This document shows, one piece after another, positions 23,628 through 34,276 of a stretch of DNA of 53,087 bases. The position numbers were made by a program, and so were the translations under genes. The notes beneath the pieces were generated by a model. That model had not been told where the DNA came from. It was given only the letters and a program-made list of their open reading frames with translations, and did not search any database. Each line of letters opens with the position of its first letter. Positions within the stretch are counted from its first letter, which is position 1. The stretch is from positions 1,285,793 to 1,338,879 of the forward strand of contig JAUJMO010000001.1 of assembly GCA_030446805.1 (NCBI GenBank), given 5' to 3'. This DNA is from Caulobacteraceae bacterium. GTDB taxonomy: Bacteria; Pseudomonadota; Alphaproteobacteria; Caulobacterales; Caulobacteraceae.

Positions 23628-24257
23628 TTAAGGCTGGATGCCCAGGTTGCGGAAGGTCGTGCCGGCGGAGGGCAGGTCCGGCCGCGGGTTGGACTGCTCG
23701 CCGGAGCCGCTGGTGACAGCCTCGCCGCCATAGACGCCGAAGCCGGAGCCGCTGGTGTAGTTGTCGAAGAAGAAGCCTTCCGCCACCTGGAGCACGTCGT
23801 CGTCGCCTGTGTTCCCCTGCGCCTGGGCGCCGTTCCCACCGGTGGCCTGGCCGCCGTTCTGGCCCCCGTTCTGGCCCCGGTCCTGGCCGTCATCGCCCCC
23901 GTTGGCTCGGCCGCCCTGCCCTTCCCCGGAACCGTCGCCGTTGGAGGACTGAACCGGGGGAGCGCCCGTAGCCCCTTCCCCGCCGCGATAGTCGGGATCT
24001 TCAAACACGGGGCGTCCCGGATTGGGACGGCCGAAGCTGGAGGACGGGGCCTCGGTGGTGGACGGAGTGTCCTCGCGTCCCTGGCCCGCGGTCTGGCCGT
24101 AGGCCGCTTCGCGGGCAGGAAGGCCGGACGAGCCGGTCTGCGCGGCGGCGCTCGCCGGGAGCGGCGGGCGGCGAATCTGAGCCCAAGGCCCGCCTGCCGA
24201 GGCGACCAGACCCGCCGCCGTCAGAGCCGTCGCCGCGGCCAGAACCTTGTGCTGCAT
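23628..24257 (-). CDS. Exported Gly/Gln/Asn-rich low-complexity protein
   Basis: A 209-residue protein with a signal peptide (about 1-26). The mature chain is disordered-looking: SSGLPAREAAYGQTAGQGRED, FEDPDYRGGEG, then repeats of GGQNGGQ and GGNGAQAQGN. A more ordered C-terminal block follows (DDDVLQVAEGFFFDNYTSGSGFGVYGGEA), ending FRNLGIQP. GAGGG precedes the ATG. No family recognised. It converges with the TadG-like gene (nine bases between stops). Together with the Asn/Gly repeat protein 1.3 kb away it makes a cluster of low-complexity exported proteins; any functional link is inference. Confidence 0.7.
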   Translation of the reverse strand: MQHKVLAAATALTAAGLVASAGGPWAQIRRPPLPASAAAQTGSSGLPAREAAYGQTAGQGREDTPSTTEAPSSSFGRPNPGRPVFEDPDYRGGEGATGAPPVQSSNGDGSGEGQGGRANGGDDGQDRGQNGGQNGGQATGGNGAQAQGNTGDDDVLQVAEGFFFDNYTSGSGFGVYGGEAVTSGSGEQSNPRPDLPSAGTTFRNLGIQP

Positions 24258-24313
24258 GGATGCACCCTCTTTGGGGGAGCGCCCATGCAAGCGGTGAGCC
24301 AGCCCCGCCCCCG

Positions 24314-27079
<2,766 letters not shown>

Positions 27080-27253
27080 CAGGCGTCCACGGGTAAGAGG
27101 TCGAGCGCCTGAGTCCGGCGGCTGGGCGACATATGGGGGCGCGCTCGCGCTCGAAAAACCGCTCGACTTGCGCGACGGCGGGACTTAAGCAGCGCCGCCA
27201 AGCCTGTCAACGCGACGGGGACCCTCCGACCCTTGCCCAAGGACGGGCCGTCC

Positions 27254-28258
27254 ATGCGTTCACCGCTGCTTCTCGCCTCCGTTTTGATCCTGCTGGGGGC
27301 CTGCGATCGCGGAAGCGGCCCGGGCGGCGCTGCGCCGCCGGAGGCGGGGGACACGGCGGTGGCGCGGGTGGGCGGCAGCGCGATCTACGCTTCCGACGTC
27401 AAGCGGGAGGCGGTGGCCCAAGGGCAGATCGGGGCCGGGGAGCCGCTGGACACCTCCTCGCCCCTGTTCCGACGGCTCCTGGACGAGGTGGTGGACCAGC
27501 GGCTGTTGTCACAGGAAGCGGTGCGACGCGGGCTGGACGACGATCCGGCGACCCAGCGCCGGCTGGCGGCGGCGCGGGAACGGGTGCTGGCCGATACGCT
27601 GGTGGAGAATGTGGTCGCCGGCGCCACCAATGAGGCGGCCATCCGCGCGCTCTACGACGACACCCAGCGGTTGCAGCGGCGCTCGGAGGAGATCCGGGCG
27701 CGGCAGATCGTGACGGCCACGGAACCGGAGGCGCGCACCGTGCTGGGCCAGCTCGCCGCCGGAGCCTCGTTCGAGCAGCTGGCGATGGAGCGCTCCACGG
27801 ATGCGGCGACCCGGTTCAACGGCGGAGACCTGGGTTATTTCACCCCCGACATCATGCCGGAGCCCTATGCGGTGGCGGTTCAGGGAGCGGCGGCGGGTCG
27901 GGTGGTCGGGCCGTTCCGGACGGACGCGGGCTGGGTGCTGCTGCGCGTGGAGGACCGGCGCCCCGAACAGCCCAACACCCTTGAGGAGGTGCGGCCGCAG
28001 CTGGTGCGGTTCCTGACGTTCGACCGCATCCGGCAGCTGCTGGAGGAGCTGCGCGGCAAGGCGGAGATCGACGTGCTGCTTGAAGGCGGCTCACGCACCC
28101 AGGAGCCGGCCTCCGCGCCGGGAGCCACGGGAAGAGCGGCCGTTCCACCCCGGCCTACGGGGGCCGGGGCGGCGGCTCCGGGCCAGACCGCGCCGGCCCA
28201 GACCGCACCGGCTCAGACGGCGCCGGGCCTCGCCGCACCGGCGAGCCCGCGGCCGTGA
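27254..28258 (+). CDS. Parvulin-type peptidyl-prolyl isomerase lipoprotein
   Basis: A 334-residue lipoprotein (lipobox LLGAC) with a SurA/PpiD-like N-terminal helical part (RLLDEVVDQRLLSQEAVRRGL) and one rotamase domain (EIRARQIVTATEPEARTVLGQLAAG, then GGDLGYFTPDIMPEPYAVAV and DAGWVLLRVEDRRP). The tail is Pro/Ala/Thr-rich with AQTAP repeats. It should catalyse prolyl isomerisation or chaperone exported proteins at a membrane surface in the periplasm. The ATG gives an immediate lipoprotein signal; an upstream in-frame TTG is less likely. Its TGA is overlapped by the GTG of the ABC ATPase gene, so the three downstream genes are probably in one operon. The position beside secA supports an export-folding role. 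Confidence 0.9.
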   Translation: MRSPLLLASVLILLGACDRGSGPGGAAPPEAGDTAVARVGGSAIYASDVKREAVAQGQIGAGEPLDTSSPLFRRLLDEVVDQRLLSQEAVRRGLDDDPATQRRLAAARERVLADTLVENVVAGATNEAAIRALYDDTQRLQRRSEEIRARQIVTATEPEARTVLGQLAAGASFEQLAMERSTDAATRFNGGDLGYFTPDIMPEPYAVAVQGAAAGRVVGPFRTDAGWVLLRVEDRRPEQPNTLEEVRPQLVRFLTFDRIRQLLEELRGKAEIDVLLEGGSRTQEPASAPGATGRAAVPPRPTGAGAAAPGQTAPAQTAPAQTAPGLAAPASPRP

Positions 28259-29028
28259 CTTCCGAGGCTGCTCCCGCCCTGGTCATCAGCGGACTGCGCA
28301 AGCAGTTCGGGACCAAGCAGGCGGTGAACGACCTGGACCTTACGGTCCGGGCGGGCGAGCTGTACGCCCTGCTCGGGCCGAACGGCGCGGGCAAGACCAC
28401 CAGCCTGCGCATGGTGGCGGGGCTGCTGAAGCCCGACGCGGGCACGATCAGCATCTTCGGCGCCGACCTCGGGCGTGAACCGGCCCGGGCCAAGCAGGTG
28501 GTCAGCTGGGTCCCGGACGAGCCCATGCTGTACGACAAGCTGACCGCCCTGGAGCAGTTGGACTTCGTGGCCGGGCTCTGGGGCGTGGAGTCCAAGCAGG
28601 CGCGGGCGCGGGCGGAGCAACTGCTGCGATGGCTGGATCTGTGGGACAACCGCAACCAGCGGTGCGAGAGCTTCTCGCGTGGGATGAAGCAAAAGGCGGC
28701 CCTGGCGGCGGCGCTGATCCACGAGCCGCAGCTGCTGATTCTGGACGAACCCTTGACGGGGCTGGACGCGGCCGCCGCCCGGCAGGTCAAAGATCTGCTG
28801 CAGGCGCGGGTGCGCGACGGGGCGACAGTGATCCTGACTACGCATATCCTGGAGGTGGCGGAGCGATTGGCCGACCGGATCGGCATCATCCAGGGCGGGC
28901 GGCTGTTGGCGCAGGGCACGCTGGACGAGCTGCAGGACACGGCCGGCGGCGGTCGCACCACGCTGGAGGATGTCTTCCTGGGGCTGACGGGTGTCCCCTC
29001 CCCGCTCGCAGGCGTCGAGGCGGCGTGA
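28255..29028 (+). CDS. ABC transporter ATP-binding protein
   Basis: A 257-residue ATPase: Walker A GPNGAGKTTSLRM, Q-loop region VVSWVPDEPMLYDKL, signature FSRGMKQKAALAAAL (FSRGM in place of LSGGQ), Walker B LLILDEPLTGLD and a switch His in LTTHILEVAE. It belongs to the family that pairs with ABC-2 permeases. The GTG start overlaps the stop of the parvulin gene and its own stop overlaps the permease start, so ATPase and permease are made together. The substrate is unknown. Confidence 0.95.
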   Translation: MTSEAAPALVISGLRKQFGTKQAVNDLDLTVRAGELYALLGPNGAGKTTSLRMVAGLLKPDAGTISIFGADLGREPARAKQVVSWVPDEPMLYDKLTALEQLDFVAGLWGVESKQARARAEQLLRWLDLWDNRNQRCESFSRGMKQKAALAAALIHEPQLLILDEPLTGLDAAAARQVKDLLQARVRDGATVILTTHILEVAERLADRIGIIQGGRLLAQGTLDELQDTAGGGRTTLEDVFLGLTGVPSPLAGVEAA

Positions 29029-30542
29029 CGCTGAAGCCGGGGTCCACCGCCTGGCTGCTGCGCCACGAAGCGCGGCTGAAGTACCGCGGCATGAGCGGAA
29101 CCAGCCGGGCCTGGACCCTGGGGCTGTTGGGGTTGCTGTTCATGGGCCTTCTGGCGGCGGGCGTGCCGATGGGCATGCTGCTGAACCATGTGGAAGGGCA
29201 GCCCACGCGCGCCCTGCTGCTGTGGTCCAGCGCGGGGCTGCTGCTGCTTTTCACGCTGATGGTGTCGCAGACGCTGTTCTCCTCGGCCATGGCCTTCTAC
29301 GCCCGCCGGGATTTGGACCTCCTGCTGAGTTCGCCCATTCCGGCGTCCAGGGTGCTGGCGGCGCGCTGCCTGGCGCTCGCGGCCAACGCCAGCCTGATCC
29401 CGCTATTCCTGGTCACGCCACCGGCGCTGACCGTTGCGGCCCTGGGCCACCCGGAGTGGCTGTCCGCGCCCGTGCTCATTGGAGGGCTGGGGCTGCTGGC
29501 CGCGGCCGTCGGGCTGTGGCTGGCCATGGGGCTGTTCGCGACGCTCGGGCCTCAGCGCACGCGGACCGCCTCCCAGGTGCTGTCGGCGATAGCGGGCGCC
29601 GCCTTCTTTCTGGCCTCCCAAGCCCGCAACTGGCTGCCGTCCGAACAGGCGGCCGCCGTCAAGGCTCGGCTGAACGCCTTGGAGGCCTCCCCGGCCCTGG
29701 CGCCGGGATCGCCTCTGATCTGGCCGGCGGAAGCCTTGCTGGGCGGAATCGGTTCAGCCCTTCTGATCGCGACGGCCTCCGCCGTTCTCTTCGCCCTCAC
29801 TGTCACGGTGTTGGGCCGGCGGTTCGCCGCCAACGCCGCCGCGGGCGCCGGACGCGATGCGATCGCCCGGCCGGCGCGGGGCGGAGCGGCGGCCTTTTCC
29901 AACGGTGCATTCCGGGCCACGGTCCGCAAGGAGCTGAGGCTCTTGCAGCGCGACCCGGCGCTGATGAGCCAGGTGCTGCTGCGGCTGTTGTATCTCGTGC
30001 CCCTGCTGCTCCTGTTGCTGCGGGAGGGCGGCGAGGGACAGGGCGGCGCGCTGGCGCCGCTGGCGGCGGCCATCACCTTCATGACCGGCATGCTGGCGGG
30101 GAGCCTGGCCTGGGTGACCACGGCCACCGAGGAGGCGCCGGACCTGCTGGTCTCCTCCCCTTCGCGCCCGGGCCTGCTGCGCCGGGCCAAGTTGACTGCG
30201 GCCCTGGTCCCGGTGGCCCTGATCGTGGCCCTGCCCGTGGGCTTCGTGATTTCGCGGTTTCCGCAGGCGGGGCTGGCTCTCGGACTAAGCTGCGCCGGGG
30301 CGGGCCTGTCGGCCGGGCTGATCGCCGTCTGGCTGGGCAAGCCCGGCAGGCGGGCGGAGTTCAACAAGCGCCGGCATGGGAGCTGGCTGCTGAACGTGGT
30401 CCAGACCGTGGTCGACGGGCTTTGGGCGGGAGCCGCCTATCTGGGCGTGGCCTTCGGGCTGGGCTGGCTCTTCCTCGTGGCGGCGATCGCGGCGGCCGTG
30501 ACGGCGGTGTTCCGACGCCCGGCGCCCGTCTATGCCTACTAG
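29025..30542 (+). CDS. ABC-2 type permease, large
   Basis: A 505-residue integral membrane protein with about eleven or twelve hydrophobic segments. The first lies near residues 28-47; the last ends near the C-terminus. In the middle (about 280-310) is a soluble loop rich in Ala/Arg, then FRATVRKELRLLQRDPALMSQVLLR, typical of the second half of large ABC-2 exporters in which two six-helix modules are fused. The GTG start overlaps the ATPase stop (GTGA). It forms an exporter with the preceding ATPase; substrate unknown. Its last 11 bases overlap mutT. Confidence 0.88.
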   Translation: MTLKPGSTAWLLRHEARLKYRGMSGTSRAWTLGLLGLLFMGLLAAGVPMGMLLNHVEGQPTRALLLWSSAGLLLLFTLMVSQTLFSSAMAFYARRDLDLLLSSPIPASRVLAARCLALAANASLIPLFLVTPPALTVAALGHPEWLSAPVLIGGLGLLAAAVGLWLAMGLFATLGPQRTRTASQVLSAIAGAAFFLASQARNWLPSEQAAAVKARLNALEASPALAPGSPLIWPAEALLGGIGSALLIATASAVLFALTVTVLGRRFAANAAAGAGRDAIARPARGGAAAFSNGAFRATVRKELRLLQRDPALMSQVLLRLLYLVPLLLLLLREGGEGQGGALAPLAAAITFMTGMLAGSLAWVTTATEEAPDLLVSSPSRPGLLRRAKLTAALVPVALIVALPVGFVISRFPQAGLALGLSCAGAGLSAGLIAVWLGKPGRRAEFNKRRHGSWLLNVVQTVVDGLWAGAAYLGVAFGLGWLFLVAAIAAAVTAVFRRPAPVYAY

Positions 30543-30936
30543 GATCCTGCTGGTCGCGGCCTGCGCCCTGGTCGACGGGGACGGGCGCGTGCTGATCGCT
30601 CAGCGGCCGGCGGGAAAGTCGCTGGCGGGCTTGTGGGAGTTTCCCGGCGGCAAGGTCGAGGAAGGAGAGACGCCGGAAGCGGCGCTGATCCGCGAACTGG
30701 CGGAAGAACTGGGGGTCACGGTCAAGGCGGATTGCCTGGCGCCCTTTGTGTTCGCCAGCCACGGCTATGAGGACTTCCACCTGCTGATGCCGCTCTATCT
30801 CTGCCGGCGGTGGGACGGCTTCGCCCAGGCGCGGCACCATGCGGCGCTGAAATGGGTCAGGCCGGGGGAGCTGGATCGCTGGCCCATGCCGCCGGCGGAT
30901 GCGCCGCTGGTGGCGTATTTGCGGGATTTCTTATGA
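30532..30936 (+). CDS. mutT: 8-oxo-dGTP diphosphatase MutT
   Basis: A 134-residue Nudix hydrolase. The full Nudix box is GGKVEEGETPEAALIRELAEELGV. The early segment LIAQRPAGKSLAGLWEFPGG is diagnostic of MutT, which cleans oxidised guanine nucleotides from the pool and so limits A:T to C:G transversions. Normal length for MutT. The ATG lies inside the permease 3' end (11-base overlap). It is the last gene of the secA-side cluster; an inverted-repeat element starts eight bases after its stop. Confidence 0.95.
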   Translation: MPTRILLVAACALVDGDGRVLIAQRPAGKSLAGLWEFPGGKVEEGETPEAALIRELAEELGVTVKADCLAPFVFASHGYEDFHLLMPLYLCRRWDGFAQARHHAALKWVRPGELDRWPMPPADAPLVAYLRDFL

Positions 30937-30939
30937 CCC

Positions 30940-31896
30940 TCAGCCTCCCTCCCCTTCAGGGGGAGGGACAGGACGCGAAGCGTGCAGGGTGGGGAAGGTC
31001 GGGGCGACAAGCTGGCGAGGGCTGAGGTCGACCGGACCGGCCCCACCCTGGCGGCTTCGCCGCCTGTCCGTCCCCACTTCGGGGGAGGGAGGCGCCCAGC
31101 CGGTCACGGCGACGATCTCGAAGCTGGCCGGGACGCGGCCATCCGGCAGGCCGAACCGCTCTTGATAGAGCTGAAAGGCGCGGGCCAGGACGGGGCGGGT
31201 CAGCGGGCGGCGGTCGCGATCCAGCAGCACATTCGTCTCTCCCATGCGGCGCAGGTCCTGGAGCAAGCGCAGCGGGTGTTCGTAACGCACGGTGACGCGG
31301 TCGACGTCGGTGACGGGAAGCGCGAATCCGGCGCGCTGCAGCAGACCGGCCGCATCCGCGCCGTCCGCGAAGGGAGAAACGCGCGGGCCGGCGCCGCCGC
31401 GCAGCTCGGCTTCGGCGGCCAGGAGCGATTGGCGCAGTTCGGTCAGGCTGGCGCCGCCGAAGATGGCGCCCAGGAAGAGGCCGTCGGGCTTCAGTGCGCG
31501 GCGGATCTGGATCAGCGCGCCCGGGAGGTCGTTGGTCCAGTGCAGGGCGAGCAGCGAGACCACCAGGTCGAGGCTGGCGGGGGCGAAGGGAAGGCGCTCC
31601 TCGTCCAGCACCAGACGAGGCGCGCTCCGACCCGCCAGCATGGGGAGGGACAGGTCGGCCTCGGCCAGGAAGTGCAGCTTGGCCGCGGCAGGGCTCTCGG
31701 CCAGGGCGGCGGCGAAGGCGCCGGTGCGGGCGCCCAGCTCCACGGCGCGAGCAAAGGTGCGGGTCACGCTCTCCAGCCGATCCACCGCGTCCAGGGCGGC
31801 GCGTTGCTTCAGAAAGACGGCCGTGTCGTAATCGCGCGCGGCGCGGTTCAGCCTGCTGCGATGCAGGGCGCGGTCGAAGAGGAGCGGCGGGCTCAT
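30940..31896 (-). CDS. SAM-dependent methyltransferase (NDUFAF5/BioC-like)
   Basis: A 318-residue protein opening LLFDRALHRSRLNRAARDYD, which is the start of alphaproteobacterial NDUFAF5-like methyltransferases; the rest shows VELGARTGAFAAAL, RLPFAPASLDLVVSLLALHW, QIRRALKPDGLFLGAIFGG and a C-terminal SFEIVAVTGW. Human NDUFAF5 modifies complex I; the bacterial substrate is unclear. The normal end of such proteins is near GW (about residue 265). Here the frame continues through an inverted-repeat element for about 50 more residues, ending with a Pro/Gly-rich tail, so the stop was apparently displaced. The start codon shares CATG with the start of comF on the other strand. Confidence 0.9.
   Translation of the reverse strand: MSPPLLFDRALHRSRLNRAARDYDTAVFLKQRAALDAVDRLESVTRTFARAVELGARTGAFAAALAESPAAAKLHFLAEADLSLPMLAGRSAPRLVLDEERLPFAPASLDLVVSLLALHWTNDLPGALIQIRRALKPDGLFLGAIFGGASLTELRQSLLAAEAELRGGAGPRVSPFADGADAAGLLQRAGFALPVTDVDRVTVRYEHPLRLLQDLRRMGETNVLLDRDRRPLTRPVLARAFQLYQERFGLPDGRVPASFEIVAVTGWAPPSPEVGTDRRRSRQGGAGPVDLSPRQLVAPTFPTLHASRPVPPPEGEGG
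30944..31092. repeat. Long imperfect inverted repeat, intergenic palindromic element
   Basis: The left arm (30944-30994) and right arm (31041-31092) are largely complementary: CCTCCCTCCCC against GGGGGAGGGAGG at the outside and CAGGGTGGGG against CCCCACCCTG inside, with GACAGG against CCTGTC between. Each arm also holds its own small GGGGGAGGG-type hairpin. Such elements are scattered between genes in many alphaproteobacteria. Here it lies within the 3' end of the methyltransferase frame. Confidence 0.8.
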
Positions 31897-32701
31897 GCGG
31901 GGGCTAGATGGGGGGCAAGGGCACGCCGGTCCACTTGGAGCCGCCCTGGGGGCCGCCCTTGCCGACGCCCGCCTCGCCGGGTGGGGGCGGCGCCTGGTCG
32001 ACCTGGCCTTCCCGCCGCAGTGGCTGGACGACGCCCCGACGAAGGACCTGCGACCGCTGGCCGGCGGGTTGTCGGGCGAGGCCTGGGCCCGGGTGACCTT
32101 TCTGGAGGCGCCCTGCTGCGACGGGTGCGGGACCGCCTTCGAGCATGAGGAGGGCACAGGCGCGGTCTGCCCGGCCTGCACGGGGCGGCGGCGGGTGTTC
32201 GAACGGGCGCGGGCGGCCTGTCTCTACGACGAGCACTCACGGGCCTTGATCCTGCAGCTCAAACATGCGGACCGGACCGAGCTGGCGCGCTTGTTCGCCC
32301 GCTGGATCGCGCGCTCGGCGGCGGAGCTGGTGGCGGACGCGGATCTGGTCGCGCCCGTGCCGCTGCACTGGACGCGGGTGCTCGAACGGCGTTGCAATCA
32401 GGCGGCCGAGATCGCACGACCGCTGGCGCGCCAGGCGGGCGTGAGGTTTGCGCCCGACCTCCTGGTGCGGACCCGGCCGGGCACCCAGGGCGGCAGGTCG
32501 GCGGACGGGCGCAGGCGGAGCGTGCGGGGCGCCTTTGCGGTTCCGGAACGGCGGCGGGCCCTGGCGGCAGGCCGTCGCGTGCTGCTGATCGACGACGTCA
32601 TGACCACGGGCGCGACAGCCGAGGCCTGCACCAAGGCCTTGCTGGCCGCCGGAGCTGCGGCGGTGGATGTGGCCGTGGTGGCCAAGGTGCGGGAACGCTG
32701 A
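31895..32701 (+). CDS. comF: ComF family phosphoribosyltransferase-like protein
   Basis: A 268-residue protein. N-terminal LVDLAFPPQW, then a four-Cys zinc motif (CCDGCGTAF and VCPACTG), then CLYDEHSRALILQLKHADRTELARLF, LVAPVPLHWTRVLERRCNQAAEIA and a PRPP-binding loop VLLIDDVMTTGATAEAC. These are the standard ComF blocks; family members act in DNA uptake or are simply PRTase-like, and the reaction is not known. The ATG at 31895 is the only start upstream of the conserved region, with AGGAG ten bases before it. It forms the head of a gene row with grxC, a nitrilase and DUF1178. Confidence 0.9.
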   Translation: MRGLDGGQGHAGPLGAALGAALADARLAGWGRRLVDLAFPPQWLDDAPTKDLRPLAGGLSGEAWARVTFLEAPCCDGCGTAFEHEEGTGAVCPACTGRRRVFERARAACLYDEHSRALILQLKHADRTELARLFARWIARSAAELVADADLVAPVPLHWTRVLERRCNQAAEIARPLARQAGVRFAPDLLVRTRPGTQGGRSADGRRRSVRGAFAVPERRRALAAGRRVLLIDDVMTTGATAEACTKALLAAGAAAVDVAVVAKVRER

Positions 32702-32763
32702 CCCTCTGCGTGCGCTCCCTCCGAACCGGCCTATATCAGCGCCGACCAACCCTGGAGTTCATC

Positions 32764-33024
32764 ATGGCCGCCGACGTCACCCTCTACACCAAGCCGGGCT
32801 GCCCTTACTGCGCGCGCGCGCTCGGCCTGCTGCGCGACAAGGGGGTGGAGTTCGAGGAGATCGTGGCCTCCAACGACCCGGAGAAGAAGGCCGAGATGGT
32901 GGCGCGCGCCGGCGGCAAGGCCACCTTCCCGCAGGTCTTCATCGGTGGCCGGCACATCGGCGGATCCGACGACCTGTTGGCTATGGAGTCGCGCGGCGAG
33001 CTGGACGGGTTGCTGTCGGCTTGA
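32764..33024 (+). CDS. grxC: Glutaredoxin 3
   Basis: An 86-residue class I dithiol glutaredoxin: active site CPYC in YTKPGCPYCARAL, cis-Pro in KATFPQVFIGG and the glutathione-binding GGSDDL. It reduces disulfides and glutathionylated proteins with GSH in the cytoplasm. The ATG has a TGGAG upstream. Its stop overlaps the TTG of the following nitrilase gene (TTGA), so the two are translationally coupled. Confidence 0.97.
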   Translation: MAADVTLYTKPGCPYCARALGLLRDKGVEFEEIVASNDPEKKAEMVARAGGKATFPQVFIGGRHIGGSDDLLAMESRGELDGLLSA

Positions 33025-33842
33025 AGCTCGACGTTGCGCTGATCCAGTTGCGCACGCCGGACACGCACGAGGGCGCCTGGGCTCACCTCGAGCCGCTGAC
33101 CCGTGAAGCAGCGGCGCGGGGCGCCAAGCTCATCCTGACGCCGGAAGCGAGCAACCTTCTCCAGCGCGACCGCGCTGAACTGTTCCGGACGCTGCGGCCA
33201 ACGGAGGACGATCCGGTGGTGCGGGGAGCGGTCGCCCTGGCCCGGACCCTGGACGTGTGGCTGCTCCTGGGCTCGGTGCTCGTGCGTGACGGGCCGGACG
33301 GGGCGGTGAACCGCTCCGTCCTGATCGACCCTGCCGGGCAGGTCGCGGCCACCTACGACAAGATCCACATGTTCGACGTGGATCTGCCGACGGGCGAGCG
33401 ACACCGGGAAAGCGCGGCTTACCGTCCGGGCGAGCGGGCGGTCACGGCCCTGACGCCCTGGGGCGAGCTGGGGCTCAGCATCTGCTACGATCTGCGCTTT
33501 CCTCAGCTGTTCCGCCGGTTGGCCCAGAGCGGGGCGGGGATGATTGCGGTCCCGTCCGCCTTCACGCGCACCACGGGCGAGGCGCACTGGGAGCCGTTGC
33601 TGCGGGCTCGCGCCATCGAGAACGGCGCCTTTGTGCTGGCGCCGGCGCAGGGCGGACAGCACGCGGACGGCCGCGCCACCTGGGGTCGCTCCACCGTGGT
33701 GGATCCCTGGGGAACAATCGTGGCCCAGGCGGACGGGGACGAGCCCGGGGTCATCATGGCGCAGTTGGACCTTGAGGCGGTGGAGCGGGTCCGCCGCGCC
33801 GTGCCCTCGCTGAGCCATCAACGGGAGTTCGAAGGTCCGTGA
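33021..33842 (+). CDS. Carbon-nitrogen hydrolase, Nit1/Nit2-type amidase
   Basis: A 273-residue nitrilase-superfamily enzyme. The catalytic triad is visible: Glu in LTPEASN, Lys in YDKIHMFDVD and Cys in SICYDLRFPQLFR, with a second Glu in EAHWEPLLRARAIEN. The EASN and CYDLRFP blocks match the Nit subgroup, including deaminated-glutathione amidase and omega-amidase. Its coupling to glutaredoxin 3 favours a role in glutathione metabolite repair, but that is inference. The start is TTG, the only start codon near the first beta strand, overlapping the grxC stop; its own TGA overlaps the GTG of the DUF1178 gene. Confidence 0.92.
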   Translation: MKLDVALIQLRTPDTHEGAWAHLEPLTREAAARGAKLILTPEASNLLQRDRAELFRTLRPTEDDPVVRGAVALARTLDVWLLLGSVLVRDGPDGAVNRSVLIDPAGQVAATYDKIHMFDVDLPTGERHRESAAYRPGERAVTALTPWGELGLSICYDLRFPQLFRRLAQSGAGMIAVPSAFTRTTGEAHWEPLLRARAIENGAFVLAPAQGGQHADGRATWGRSTVVDPWGTIVAQADGDEPGVIMAQLDLEAVERVRRAVPSLSHQREFEGP

Positions 33843-34276
33843 TCCGGTATGCCTTGATGTGCGAGCACGAGCACGGCTTCGAGGCTTGGTTCGGCTCGTC
33901 CGCGGACTATGACGACCAGGCCGCACGCGGCTTGGTGGAATGCCCGGTCTGCGCCTCTCCCGCGGTGAGGAAGCAGATCATGGCGCCCGCGGTGGCGGGA
34001 AGCCGCGAGGGTCCCTCGCCCGAGGTCGCCGCCCAGGTGCAGGCGGTGATGATGGAGGCGGCCGGCAGGGTGCGGGAGCACGTGGAGAAGACGTTCGAGC
34101 ACGTGGGGGATCGCTTCGCCCGGGAAGCGCGCGACATCCATGAGGGCCTGGCGCCGGACCGCGGCATCTACGGGGAAGCCAGCCCGCGCGAGGTGCGCGA
34201 ATTGGCGGAGGACGGGATCAAGGTCGCGCCCCTGCCGGGCGCGCCGGCTCCGAAGCCGAAAGCCGAGCTAAACTAG
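33839..34276 (+). CDS. DUF1178 family protein
   Basis: A 145-residue protein: MIRYALMCEHEHGFEAWFGSS, a CPVC pair, then AVRKQIMAPAV, a helical middle (VREHVEKTFEHVGDRFAREAR) and DEGLAP-like DIHEGLAPDRGIYGEAS ahead of a short Pro-rich tail. These are the marks of DUF1178; the Cys8 and CPVC cysteines may form a zinc site. Function unknown. The GTG start overlaps the nitrilase stop. Its stop TAG interlocks with the tspO stop on the other strand (CTAG), with no space for a separate terminator. Confidence 0.93.
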   Translation: MIRYALMCEHEHGFEAWFGSSADYDDQAARGLVECPVCASPAVRKQIMAPAVAGSREGPSPEVAAQVQAVMMEAAGRVREHVEKTFEHVGDRFAREARDIHEGLAPDRGIYGEASPREVRELAEDGIKVAPLPGAPAPKPKAELN

